From assembly GCA_049999765.1 (NCBI GenBank), contig JBNGIQ010007867.1, forward strand, positions 21,740 through 44,804: a DNA stretch of 23,065 bases. The letters are read 5' to 3'. A program made the translations under genes and the position numbers. This stretch comes from Phaeoceros laevis (taxonomy: Eukaryota > Anthocerotophyta > Anthocerotopsida > Notothyladales). Below the pieces are notes generated by a model. The model searched no databases, had not been told where the DNA came from, and saw only the letters and a program-made list of their open reading frames with translations. This document shows positions 1 to 11,100 of the stretch, piece after piece (position 1 is the first letter of the stretch; each line of letters opens with the position of its first letter).

Positions 1-2387
1 TAGGCATTGGCCATGAGCACATAGGCAGACGCCATTTGAGGGTCCAGCCTAACAATGCTTTCAAAACACCACACAGCCCTCTCTATATCCCCGTGACTTT
101 TGCAGGCATTCAACAAAGACGTCAAGCCCACCACATTACTTTGGCCTTCACATGATAATAGCATCTTCTCTGCCTCATCTAATTGGCCAGCACGCGCAAG
201 AAGATCACTCATGCAGTTGTAATGCTCAATAGTAGGTTTGATGCCATGCTGTTCAGCCATGGAATCCAAGTGTTTGCGACCCTCGTGGACCAGTCCCTCA
301 TGACAGCATGCTACTAGGAGGCAAATAAAGGTAACATCATTAGGATGAACACCGGCAACTAACATCTCCTCAAAACAAGCTAGTGCCTTGCGACCCTCAT
401 CACAAGCACCATACCCAGCAATCAGGGCATTCCATGTCACCACATTCTTTGTGTCCATGCTGTCAAAAACCTGGCGCGCATCTTCCAGCGCACCACATTT
501 TGCATACATGTCCACCAGGCAGGTGCCCACCACTACGTTATCCAGCAGTCCTCTATTGACAATCTGTGAGTGAAGCTGCCTGCCTTTCTGTATGGCACCA
601 GTGCTTGCACACGCCTTCAGAAGGCAAGCAAAAGTAACATAGCTAGCCAAATTAAGGCCCGCTTCCTCCATTTGTCCATACACAAGAAGCGCCTCTTGGC
701 CGAGTCCTTGCTGTGCGTACCCAGCGATCAGAGCTGTCCATGTCACCACATCCTTTGTGGCCATGCTGTCAAAAACCTGGCGTGCATCTTTCAATTCGCC
801 ACATTTTGCATACATGTCAACCAGGCAGTTGCCCACCACTATGTTCTCCAGCAGTCCTCTTTTGACAATCTGTGAGTGAAGCTGCCTGCCCTTCTGCAAG
901 GCACCAGTACTGGCACACGCGTTCAGAAGGCAAGCAAAAGTAACATCGTTAGCCACAAAGAGGCCCGCCTCCTCCATTTGTCCATACACAACAAGCGCCT
1001 CTTGGCCGAGTCCTTGCTGTGCGTACCCAGCAATCAGCGCAGTCCATGTCACCACATTCTTTGTGGCCATGCTGTCAAAAACCTGGCGTGCATCTTTCAG
1101 TTCACCACTTTTTGCATACCCAGCAATCAGGGCATTCCATGTCACCACATCCTTTGTGTCCATGCTGTCAAAAACCTGGCGCGCATCTTTTAATTCGCCA
1201 CATTTTGCATACATGTCAACCAGGCAGTTGCAAACAAACAAGTCAGTAGGATTGCCACTGTGCAACACATCAGAGTGCACTCTTCTGCCAGATTCCAAAT
1301 CGGCGGCAAATGCACAAGCTTGAAGGGCAGCTACAAAGACGTAACCATTCGCCTTCACTCCTGACCTACGCATCTCACTGTAGAGTTGTATGGCATCCTT
1401 CGGTTGTCCGTGCTTAGCATGTGCAGAGATTATAGAAAACCACATGAAGACACTCGGTTTCCCTACCCTGTTGAACACGTCCATGGCCTCCTGCAGCCTA
1501 CCTCCACATGCATACATGCGCAAGATATGGTTCCCCAAGTATGCATTCGGTCGAATGCACCCAAGTTTGACAGTGAGATCATGAACTCGTCGCCCCACAA
1601 CCAAATCCTTCTTAGCTGTACACAGTTTTAGCACAGTGCAAAACAGAGTGTGAGAAACACCAGAGTCTGTCTGCGTCAGAGATTCCAAGGCTCCAACGGC
1701 CTCAGAAAGCTTCCCCTGCTGACATAACGTGCTCACGGTAACAGCAGTGACGACGCCCATTTCCGATCCTGCACGCCTCCCAGGTCCAGGCTTATCCTGA
1801 GAGCTGGACTCGAAAGGAGAGGCACCATGGCCCATCGGATGTGGAAGTATTGGGCTCCTTACACTGCTCCACCTGGAGCCCATTTGAGAACCTGCGCCTG
1901 TTTGAGAACCTGCACCCCTTGCAGGTTCAGGATTATCTGGAAAGCTCGACTTGGAAGGAGAGGCACCGTGACCCATCTGCATATCCAAGGAAACGAGCTG
2001 CTCATCAACCCAAGCTGGCTTAAACATGTTGTTGTTCAACCAAAGCACCTCGCCAGACCCCTTACGCCGGAAGTCAGGAGAACGGGAGCTCTTCTTATCT
2101 CGTCTGTTATCCCACCACATGCTAGGATCCAGAAACAATTGTTGCCACAAGTGCTCCTGCTCCTGGCAAGGAGCATCGCTGGAAACCCCGTCCCTCAGAA
2201 GTGGAAGTGGTGGGCTCCTTACACTGCTGCACCTAGAGGCTTTGCTTGCCAGGGATCGACTCCCTGGGATGAGGTTAGCAGGAGCTCCTCGTTGAATCCC
2301 TGTACATACACCAATTTGTTGGGTCCCGCCTGAAAGCCAACGAGCCGCGAAGAGAAGAAAGGAAGCTTCAGCCTTCGCTGTGGCCAT
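1..2387 (-). CDS. PPR protein of PLS class, copy 1 (C-terminus outside window)
   Basis: The frame is open from the ATG at 2387 to the window edge, giving 795 codons. The family binds organellar RNA and specifies RNA-editing sites. The N-terminus starts MATAKAEASFLLF, which could be an organelle transit peptide. A Ser/Pro/Gly-rich stretch of about 200 residues with repeated MGHGASP segments follows. P, L and S type repeats then run to the edge, with signatures VVTWNALIAGYA, VTFACLLKAC and GNCLVDMYAKCGEL. The last residues in the window belong to the E-like region. I checked the frame at several widely spaced places and it holds. Compared with copy 2 it has one extra 31-residue S repeat near 1110-1200 and two GLGQEAL-type triplets. 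It runs in the same direction as copies 2 and 3. The DYW end, and so its editing class, is not visible here and is inferred from the paralogues. Confidence 0.9.
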   Translation of the reverse strand, partial: MATAKAEASFLLFAARWLSGGTQQIGVCTGIQRGAPANLIPGSRSLASKASRCSSVRSPPLPLLRDGVSSDAPCQEQEHLWQQLFLDPSMWWDNRRDKKSSRSPDFRRKGSGEVLWLNNNMFKPAWVDEQLVSLDMQMGHGASPSKSSFPDNPEPARGAGSQTGAGSQMGSRWSSVRSPILPHPMGHGASPFESSSQDKPGPGRRAGSEMGVVTAVTVSTLCQQGKLSEAVGALESLTQTDSGVSHTLFCTVLKLCTAKKDLVVGRRVHDLTVKLGCIRPNAYLGNHILRMYACGGRLQEAMDVFNRVGKPSVFMWFSIISAHAKHGQPKDAIQLYSEMRRSGVKANGYVFVAALQACAFAADLESGRRVHSDVLHSGNPTDLFVCNCLVDMYAKCGELKDARQVFDSMDTKDVVTWNALIAGYAKSGELKDARQVFDSMATKNVVTWTALIAGYAQQGLGQEALVVYGQMEEAGLFVANDVTFACLLNACASTGALQKGRQLHSQIVKRGLLENIVVGNCLVDMYAKCGELKDARQVFDSMATKDVVTWTALIAGYAQQGLGQEALLVYGQMEEAGLNLASYVTFACLLKACASTGAIQKGRQLHSQIVNRGLLDNVVVGTCLVDMYAKCGALEDARQVFDSMDTKNVVTWNALIAGYGACDEGRKALACFEEMLVAGVHPNDVTFICLLVACCHEGLVHEGRKHLDSMAEQHGIKPTIEHYNCMSDLLARAGQLDEAEKMLLSCEGQSNVVGLTSLLNACKSHGDIERAVWCFESIVRLDPQMASAYVLMANA

Positions 2388-2735
2388 CGTTAGCTAGACA
2401 ACACTGCCCGTGAGAACAAAAATTGGCTTGTTATGGCGTACTTGAACAGGTTAGTGGAAAAGGGTATGACGAACAGGTGCATGGACTTCCCGTGCGACAA
2501 GGCGTGCCTAGTTCACCGGCATACCCCGTTATGTGATTTAAAGTTATAGAAAATGTTGGTCGAGCCCTCATGATGTTGCAGCCCATCAACCAGCACCTGC
2601 AGGAGAAGCCCAGATGTCAGTGGCGGCCTCTCAATCGCTTGAGGATACGACTATCTAGCAGTAGTGGGACTTATTCTAAGATTGATTTTTTGTCCTCAGC
2701 TCTTGTGTTGCTCTTGTATGTGTGATATGGCACAG
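2388..2735. other. Spacer between PPR copy 1 and the TM9SF relic
   Basis: It should hold the promoter of PPR copy 1 (minus strand) and the lost first exon of the TM9SF gene. I see no convincing coding sequence and no clear TATA element. It does not resemble the region upstream of PPR copy 2. Confidence 0.5.
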
Positions 2736-4400
2736 GAGGACACGCTTTCCGTCAAGGTAAACAAGCTGACCTCGACAAAGGCACAGCTTCCTTACGAGTT
2801 CTACTCACTTGAATACTGCAAGCGAGCTGAGATGGTCAACAGCGCGGAGAATCTAGGAGAAGTTCTCCGTGGTGATCGCATAGAAAACTCTCCGTACGAG
2901 GTAGGAAACGTTAAGCCGTGATGCATATGGAAGTGATTATTGACATTAGGTTTTACGAATTGTCCCTAACTAGCCTTGTGTTTTGGCAGTTTTCCATGAA
3001 GCAGGGAAAGATATGTCAAGTGGTTTGCAGGATCCACAGTCTTTCAGCCAAGTCTGAGAAAGCCTTTAAAGAGAAAATAGACGAGGAATACAAAGTGAAT
3101 ATGTGAGTGCTGATTGATTGCAGAGTAGACAGTCACTGTGTATGATCGTGTTTGAGAAACGTCCGTCACCTGATATCTAAGGAGAAGGCACTCACTGTTT
3201 TTGAGTAAAGAACTGCAGGGAGCTGCTCTTGAACTTTTATGGGCTGGTGGGTGGAGTATGTTCTGATACCTTCTATCCCCGAATGTGCTGCAACTGATTG
3301 TTATTGCTGCCACAGGATTTTAGACAACTTGCCTGTCGCAGTTTTCTGGGAAAGAAAAGATTTGGGAAACACTTACAAGACGTACGAGAGGGGCTTTCCT
3401 GTTGGTTTCAAGCGACCGGACGAGGTGACCTGAACCTCATGTTTCTAAGATTGAGTTTTAAGCTTGCAAGACTATATTCAGCATTTTTAAGAGGTGTCTG
3501 GACCCCTATTGTGCTGTGGCAAGCAGACTGTTATTTATTTCCTTCCTTACAGAGTATGACAGAGAAGTATTATATCTTCAATCATCTGGCATTCACAGTC
3601 AGCTACCATGCTGATGCGGAAACAAGCACGTCTCGAATTGTTGGGTTTGAAGTGAAGCACTTCAGGTATGTGCCAATCACGTCTGTCATTTGGTTCTTAA
3701 AAGTAATGCATCTTTTTAGTTTTCGTTACAGATGACTCTGTTTTCTCAATGTCAGTGACTGGACGTCTAGTTGGAAATGATGGTACTTGGACCAGTAGTT
3801 TGTGCCACCAGAAATTTCATGCAACAGTAATAACCTGAAATGCTTGACCTAACAGATTTTAGCCCACTTAGGAGGACCTGCTTACTGGTTTTGGAGCTCC
3901 CTTCTGCATGGTCTCATCATTGGTACCTTTCTGGATAACTAACCCTGGTTTGCTATTACGGACCTCTCATCAGTGTGCAGCATCTGTATGAGACTTGGGC
4001 GAATGAGTCTACTGTTCTCAAAACTTGCAACCCTCACTCCCAGGTTTTTGTGACCAATGCTCAATCGCCTCAGGAATTGGCTTTCGGCAAAGAGATTGTG
4101 TTCACATATGATGTGGAGTTTAAAATATGCAGGGACCTTCCTTCAAAGGAGCATATGCACAGAGGGTTTGATTCTTTTCTCATTTTTGCCCAATGGGTAG
4201 CGGTAGGAGCTAAACTAGCTAGTCTGTTTTAGAATTAGTGACTGACTCTGCCTGTGATATGGTGCAGGAAAGGCAGGTGAAATGGGCATCCAGATAGGAC
4301 ACATTTCTTTTGATGTCGGATGATCAACTACACTTGTTTTCGACAATAAATTCGCTGATGATTGTACTGTTCCTGTCAGGTATAGTAGCCATCATCATGA
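2736..4400 (+). pseudogene. TM9SF (nonaspanin) lumenal-domain fragment, decayed
   Basis: Six exons match the lumenal domain of plant transmembrane-9 superfamily proteins of the Golgi/endosome. They lie at 2736-2900 (LGEVLRGDRIENSPYE), 2990-3102 (FKEKIDEEYKVNM), 3316-3424 (ILDNLPVAVFWERKD), 3553-3665 (FNHLAFTVSYHADAE, IVGFEVKHF), 3974-4124 (KEIVFTYDVEFK) and 4268 to about 4400 (VKWASR, then INSLMIVLFLSG). Reading phases agree at every junction. It is broken in four ways. The signal-peptide exon is missing. The donor after position 4124 reads AT where GT is expected. The conserved Trp of WASRWD is a TAG stop at 4295-4297. Homology ends inside the first membrane segment, so about eight membrane segments are absent. 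It converges with the MATE relic. Few exonic indels suggest fairly recent decay. Confidence 0.9.
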
Positions 4401-4438
4401 TTGGATGCATGCACATTCATGATTAGTAGTGGTGTCGC

Positions 4439-6391
4439 TCAAAAACCTAAAAAGACGCCGTTGATGCCATCCATGTTGGTCCTGAATGTTGAGGATGCTG
4501 AGGAAGGGTATCATGGTGGCTGCATAAGCTATCACTTTTTCCTCATTGCCGAATAGCCCACCCCAGATGTGGCGCAGAGGAAAGAGAGTAGTGGACACCG
4601 TGAGAGCTGTGATGCTGGCCAGAATGAAGGTTACAAAAACATCAAAGCGGGCAGTGTGTGGACGTCCTGCTCCCAGTTCGTTGGAGATCCGGGTGCTGCA
4701 GACAAGATTCATGAATGGGCGATACATGAAGTCATGAGACACGAAAAGTTCTTGATGACAACTCTTTTTTAACGGAATTTGAGGTGTGACGAGGTCCCAC
4801 GGAGCAACCTTGTGAGGGCCCACATGTGGACCATTGATTGCTGAACTGGTTAGGTCTCTCACCTTGCTGCTGCGCGGAGTCCAAAGGGGATCATGTAGGC
4901 CACAAACACTGTTGATGCTGTTGTCGGAAATTATATATCCAGATGAATAGTGCATGCATGCATGCCACCTACAAACAATGTGAAGCACACAACCAACTTA
5001 CAGTGGACCCATTGGTGCAAGCTTGTAAACGAGTGTCCCAACAAACACCAGATATTTTTTAAGCTGCTTCTCATGAATCCAGATTCAGTTGCAAACTCCA
5101 GCTTAGAATCAACTTTGAAGAAATCATCTTGAGGCAATGAATACAATACCAGATTGAGAGGGCGGACGGCTCCAGTTGAGGGTCCTGAAGGCAACAGGCC
5201 AGAGAGTATGACCAAGAACTCGAAACACCATGCCACCACTCCAGACTGGCTTACAAGTGCACTTGTAACAACAAGCAAGGTGGACCCAAAAATATTGAGA
5301 CATCTCCTGGCCAGGGAGGGGTTGATTTGAATAGAAAATGAAGAAAAGTGTAGGTACCACATGGAGATTTTGCAAGAATGTGCAAAATGGATGGCCTTGA
5401 GCAATGAATTACCAGACCATGATGGAGGGAATGGCGCCGAGGCTGAAGTAGGCGGGCATGTCCTGCCAGGCTTCCCGGCAGGAGAAGCCGCTCCAGGACT
5501 TGCGACAAGCGGACTCGTGACAAGTTGATGTAGAGGGCGGTGTAGGCGACGTTGAGCCACACCTGTAGAGATGCTGGCAGCCAGCGCCGCCCCCTGGAAG
5601 CCTACGTGTACCCAGTCTGGGCGGCCATGGTGGCCAGGGAGCAGCAGAGCATGGGGAGCACCACTGCACAGCCTGCGCCTGGAGGAAGCGCTGGGCGGGC
5701 TGGAGGATATATGGCGTGGCCGTAGACGTAGGGAATGAGGCAGACGGCGTACTCCCCCGGGCCGGCCTTACAAGTCCGAGATGTGGTGGTCCTGCCCCAA
5801 CAGCTTGAGCAGGCGCGCCGTGTTGAGCCAGAGCAGCGTGACCAGCAGCGACACCATGGCCAGCAGCTGCACCGTGGCCCCCCGCTGCAGGTACACTCCC
5901 AGCAGCCGGTGCTGCTTGGCGCCCTGCGCCTGCCCGCACAACGTCTCCAGGGCGGTTGACAATCCAACCTAAATATGCAGGCAGCACAGCGGTTTTCAAG
6001 AATTGTGGGCAGGCAGCCTGCAGGAAGGAAAAATTTATGCAGCGGCAAAATATTTGCTTGCTGCAGCAATCTGTTTCCAAGGAGGGGCCCCTGCTATATC
6101 TGGGAGTTCCAAGGCAAGCCTGCGTACCATGACACTGTATCCGGTGACGGTGGCGATGGAGGAGCTGGCCAGGGAGAGCTCACGAGTCCAAGTGCCCCAC
6201 AAACATGACGGACACGATGGTGAGAGTGGATTGGAAGACGTTGACGCCGATGATGGGGGCCGCCATGGCCAGCTAGTGCGTCTTGGCCTCCACCGCAATG
6301 TCGCCCCAACGCCAGCTCCAAGAATCCGAGGTATCTCTCTGCTGCTGCTGGTGCAGCAGCGGCGTGGAGATGGAGGAGCCATCTCCTCCAT
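4439..6391 (-). pseudogene. Plant MATE (DTX) transporter pseudogene
   Basis: Read on the minus strand, pieces in the right order match plant multidrug-and-toxin-extrusion antiporters. They are a possible N-terminus MEEMAPPSP (from 6391), LAMAAPIIGVNVFQ and VSVMFVGHL, LSLASSSIATVTGYSV, ALETLCGQAQGAKQ with LGVYLQRGATVQLL, EYAVCLIPYVYGHAI, FQGAALAASLQVWLNVAY, AWQDMPAYFSLGAIPS, FEFLVILSGLLPS, STRISNELGAG with VSTTLFPLRHIWG, and MDGINGVFLGF. The order is correct but frames change at least six times (within GHLD/ELSL, after HHISDL, around the 5700s, near 5600, near 5490, near 4465). A TAG at 6273-6275 interrupts the first membrane segment. The final MATE segments are missing after the TGA at 4439. 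Some GT-AG junctions remain, for example the donor just after 6128. Such proteins normally export or sequester flavonoids, alkaloids or citrate, but this copy cannot make one. Confidence 0.88.
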
Positions 6392-8145
6392 CTCCTGCTG
6401 CTGCTGCCCCCATGTGGCGCTGCTATTGCAGCAGCGCTACGGAGAGTGAGCCTGTTCACGACTCTGCCGTATCGCTGCTGGTCAAGACTGTCAAGAAAGA
6501 AATTCCAAGGGCGAGTTCCAGTGTGAGGGTGTATACGGTCCCAGGAAACGTGGTGATTTAGTTTATTGATTTTGATCAAGCTTCTCTTACAACTTTGTCT
6601 CGACAGGAGAAAACACCTTGACTGCAGTGGCGTGTTGCTGCCGTGCTTCCAAGCAGTTGCAAGCGCAAGCGCATACACATCATCAATGACTGCCAGGGGT
6701 GGTGTGGACAAGGACGGGACGCGACGGGGCGGGCAGAGCCGGTAGCAATGTGAACCCAAATCCATATTATCCATACGCGGTCGGCTACCGCTGGCGACAC
6801 GTGAACAATTAATAGCCGGTCGGTGGACACGCCGCTACCACCGGAGGCTTTACAACTGTGGACACCTGTACTGCCGGCGTAAAAGTAGGGTGTGCAATTA
6901 TTAGCAAGCGCACAAAAAAAAAAGGCAGCTGTCCATCTGCCAGACTGTACAAGTCCTATGAGTTTTTCCCCTTTAACCAATGTATCTAAGTCATTCATCT
7001 GCCAGTTAATGAGGGTTGAAGTCCACGGATTACATCATGGTTGTTCTGACTATTATGGATGTTATGGCTGCCGGGTTGCTCGGTTATGGTTGCTCGGCTC
7101 GGTTGCTTGGTTTTGCTTTTAAGTATATGTATCGCAATAGAATGAGCGAGGATCGTCCGCTGTCGCGCTTGACGGTTGTAGCCCTTTTTGGGTCGATTGT
7201 AAGCAACTTGGCAGTTGTAGCCCCAACAACAGGTACACCAAGGTCCCACAGGGGCTCCCGGTTGTCGCTTACAATCCCTGGACGGGGGCTCCCGACCCTG
7301 AGGCGGCCGGTCGCCCGGTCGCCCGTCGAAAAACCTGGCGGGGTGTTGGATTCCCATGTGGAGTTGGCTAAACACCATAATCACCTCACTACTTACTACA
7401 TCCCTCATTAGTCCACATAAGTGGCAGCGCGCCCAATTCCCATGAAGGCGTGTGCGCCCCCCCCCATTATTACTTGTACTACAAAGTCATGGCACAAGAG
7501 TATCCTAGCTAGTAGTTATAGGGGTACACCGTACCTGCCTCTTCTCCCAGTGGTGACCGGCGCATTGTGCTTTCCGTGTACCTACACCTCCCATGCATTG
7601 AAAATCCGGGAAAGCGCCCCCGCACATGCATGCACAAAAGCTGTCGGGCTTGAGTGCGCCAGTTGGGTGCGGTGGCGTCGTCCGCTTTCAAATGGACCAC
7701 CCGGTTAAAGTGAGCCTGGCCGTGGAGCCACGCGGGTCCCTGAATGCCGGCTCCCTGATTGCCGACCAATAATGCATTGCAGTCTATGTAGCCTTTGCGT
7801 CAGCACATTTTCAGGCCGTGGCACAATCATCCCATATGGGTATGCATACTACTACGATGGTTCCGGCTGCACCTACAGGTAGACGAATTTAGCATGTTCC
7901 CGATGAGTCCGTGGGCGTGGTGAGAGTGAGACAGAGCAGCAACAGTATGAGCTCATAGCTGCCCAGCGAGCTCCCACGGCAGCATACGTGTACCTCCTTC
8001 CAAGGATTTCAACATGTAGGCCTGCCTGGATTCCAAATCTGATTGGCAACTTGTAAAGTCTAGCATTTGTGAGGCAGGCAGCTGCAGCTGTGCAGCTGCA
8101 GGCAGGCCTAACTGTTAGTAGGTGAATCTGGAGTTCACATTTGCA
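6392..8145. other. Spacer between the MATE relic and the decarboxylase
   Basis: No recognisable gene. The part next to the decarboxylase should contain its promoter. A palindromic GCTGCAGCTG cluster lies at about 8073-8108, with a 9-bp stem at 8082-8090 and 8093-8101. Short GC-rich direct repeats (GGTCGCCC) occur near 7308-7325. Confidence 0.5.
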
Positions 8146-8157
8146 ATGTCACGCTAG
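8146..8157 (+). other. In-frame ATG followed by TAG, three codons into the decarboxylase frame
   Basis: The bases read ATG TCA CGC TAG and then continue in the same frame into the decarboxylase exon (CTA GCT GCT AAT GAG). The stop sits in a GCTAGCTAGCTGC stretch that looks like a 4-bp slip. No other upstream ATG is in frame. The next in-frame ATG (YQM in exon 1) would remove about 57 residues, including conserved ones. Alternatively AG at 8156-8157 is a splice acceptor. Confidence 0.6.
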
Positions 8158-11100
8158 CTAGCTGCTAATGAGTCGGAGCAACTGGTGGGTGTGGACGGCA
8201 GGGGCAGGTGCTTGCCATTCGAGTTCCCCTCCGAGGAGGATGATGGCGACGTGGAAGGGCTGGCGCAGGCGCAGGCCCGGCTGCTGCAGCCTCTGGATCC
8301 CGAGGAGTTCAGGAGGTACTCGTACCAGATGGTGGACTTTCTCACAGATTACTACAAGTCGGTGGAGCAGTACCCCGTTCGCAGCCAAGTGGCGGTGAGT
8401 AGCCAGCCAGCCAGCCAAGCTAGTAAAGCCTTGCAATTGCTTGCTTCCAATTCTCATTGACAGTTGTTGAAAAAACAATGTCCTTAATTCAAGCTTGCAT
8501 GTTCCCCAGGTGGAGATGCAACCTTGATTTCACGCGTCTGACTTGTAACTGGTGTCTGTATACATGTGCAATTAATGCAGCCAGGGTATTTGGCGCCTCT
8601 CCTTCCGAGTGATGCACCTGCGCTGCCCGATTCCTTCCAGGACGTCATGGCTGGTACATGTATTTTATGTGCAAGCAAGCATTGGCATTGGCAAGTTGAT
8701 CTTAAATTTACGCATGTTTCCTCAAGTGATATGGATCCACAAGTTTTCAAGAGACAGGTCTGTGAACTCAGGACTGTCGAGAGCCCACGGGTGGGTGCCT
8801 AGACTAATGTTAAAAGTCCGTGCCTGTGCCTGCCCGCAGACGTGCAGAACAAGATAATGCCGGGCATCACGCACTGGCAGAGCCCCAGCTTCTTCGCCTA
8901 CTTCGGCGCTCCCGCCAGCACAGCCTCGCTCCTGGGCGACATGCTGGCTTCCGGCCTCAATTGCGTCGGCTTCAGCTGGGTCGCGTCCCCGGCTGCTACC
9001 GAACTGGAACTCGTGGTTCTCAATTGGCTCGCCAAGATGATGCGCCTGCCCTCCAAATTCCTCTCGCCTGGTTGGTACTCACCTGCGTCACCTTCCCTTC
9101 CCTTCCCTCCAGGGCTCTAGAGAATGAATGAATGAATGAGCCGGTGGTGAGTTTTTTTTTTTTAACTTATATGGATCCCTTCCTTCTCTCTCCTGGGCAA
9201 TGGCGCAAATGGCATGGCTGCCCAGGTCCCGGCGGCGGTGTGCTTCAGGGGACCACCTGTGAAGCGGTGCTGGTCACCCTGGTGGCTGCCAGGGACCGCG
9301 CCACAAGCAAGCTGTCCGGACTGCTGTCCGCGGCCGCGGTTCTGGACAGGCTTGTCGTTTATGCCTCGGATCAAGCTCACTGCATGGTCGTCAAGTCCAG
9401 CAAGGTAGTCTACATGATGCATGCATCCGCACTTGTTCAACTTTTAGGTAGGGCTCCACGATTACAAGTTTTGTCGCTTACGTTGCGCTCCCTGCAGATT
9501 GCAGGCATTCGGCCCGACAACATCAGAATACTTCCCACCACCGCAGCGACCAATTATGCCCTATCACCTCACACGCTTCGGGCAGCAGTGTCCAAGGACT
9601 TGGCTTCTGGGCTCATACCCTTCTTCTTGGCTGCAACTGTGACTACCTACCTACTACTCCCGAGACCCACTTGATGTATAAATTTTGCAACCAAAAAAGT
9701 TTCTTGAAAAGACTTACAAGTGGCTTCTCACAGTCGATGCTTTCATGTGCCCTCCGTGTCTACAGGTGGGGACTACTTCCTCGGGTGCTGTGGATCCCAT
9801 AGCAAAACTGGGAGTCATTGCAAATGTGAGTCATCAGTATATCATGGATCCACGCCCCATGGATCCCTGCTTCTCTCAAAAAAAAACTTGTGCTGGTCTT
9901 GAGCTCCCTTTACGATGTTCTTGTGAACGTGTCCTTCATCTTTTGGAGCTCCTTGTGGCCCCTCTCGTTTTTTTTTTGCCAATGTTTTGTCCATGTATCC
10001 TGGAATGTTTAGGAGTACTCCATGTGGTTCCATGTGGACGCTGCCTATGCAGGCTCGGCTTGCATCTGCCCCGAGTATCAGCATCATCTGGATGGGCTCC
10101 AAAAGGCTGACTCCTTCAGCTTCAATGCCCACAAGTGGCTCCTCACCACATTCGGTTGCTGCTGTCTCTGGGTCCAGGTAGCTACACCTACTTCTCTCGC
10201 CCTGACCGTAGCTATTCCTTGTCGGGACCCTAAACTGGTTGGGAGCCCTTGAGCAAGATCGACACTTCAGCGGTCCGTCCGTTTCAATTGTTGTTCTCGA
10301 GATCATCACCTCAACGCTCAACAATTTGATTCCAATGCCTGTTGCAGGATTCCAAGCCTCTTGTGGCAGCACTGACAACAAATGCAGAATACCTCCGAAA
10401 TCAGGTGAGGAGAAACCTGGGTCCTTCTCGTCCATCGCTGCTGCTGCTTGATGATCCACTAGTTGGCACTGGTGCAAATGTGTCAAGGCGCACATCCCCC
10501 TAGCCTGCTTGTCTTTCTCAGGCCACAGAAGCAAAGCTGGTGACTGATTTCAAGGATTGGCAAGTCCCACTCAGCCGTGGATTCAGGTACGTACGTGTCC
10601 AGATGGCATGTCCACGGTTAACATGCCAAGTTGACAGCACTTGGATGTACCACAATTGTGTGCACGTGTTGCTTTGGGTCTATGTCTCATCTGTGTGGCT
10701 TGCCCTGTTGGCATGCAACAGAGCCTTGAAGCTGTGGATGGTTTTGCGGATGCATGGGACCTCTGGGCTACGGGCTTACATCAGGTCCCAGGTTCAGATA
10801 GCAAAGCACTTTGAGTCCCTTGTGCTCCAGGACTCGAGGTTTGAGGTATAATGCCGAATGTTGTTTGTTTCACCTCTAGAGGTTCCAAGGCAGTGGTTAG
10901 TTTCAGTTGGTAGATTTTGCATCTTCATGTGCTGCTGTGGGCATTTAGAAGAAGTTTACGGTGAATTAAGCCAACTGGTCCTCAACTGGTCTGACTGCTT
11001 CCTTTCCTGTTTCCACAATTGTGCAAGGTTGTGGTGCCAACACTGTTCAGCATGGTGTGCTTCCGGTTGAAGCCTCTTGCTGGGGACAAGGATAATGGCT

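Noticed and set aside
388-1193. Plus-strand open frames over PPR copy 1 (and the same over copy 2 at 15700-17092)
   Set aside because: They are antisense shadows. Their repeating pattern only mirrors the PPR repeat units, and the minus strand gives a clear PPR protein.
5602-6774. Long overlapping minus-strand frames rich in Ala, Pro and Arg
   Set aside because: They are frame-shifted reads of the GC-rich MATE relic. Only parts of each frame match the family.
10522-10586. Phe in DFKDW of the decarboxylase taken as the Tyr-to-Phe change that marks aldehyde synthases
   Set aside because: The catalytic Tyr lies 29 residues after the PLP lysine, in NAEYLRN (exon 8), and is retained. The DFKDW position is a different one.
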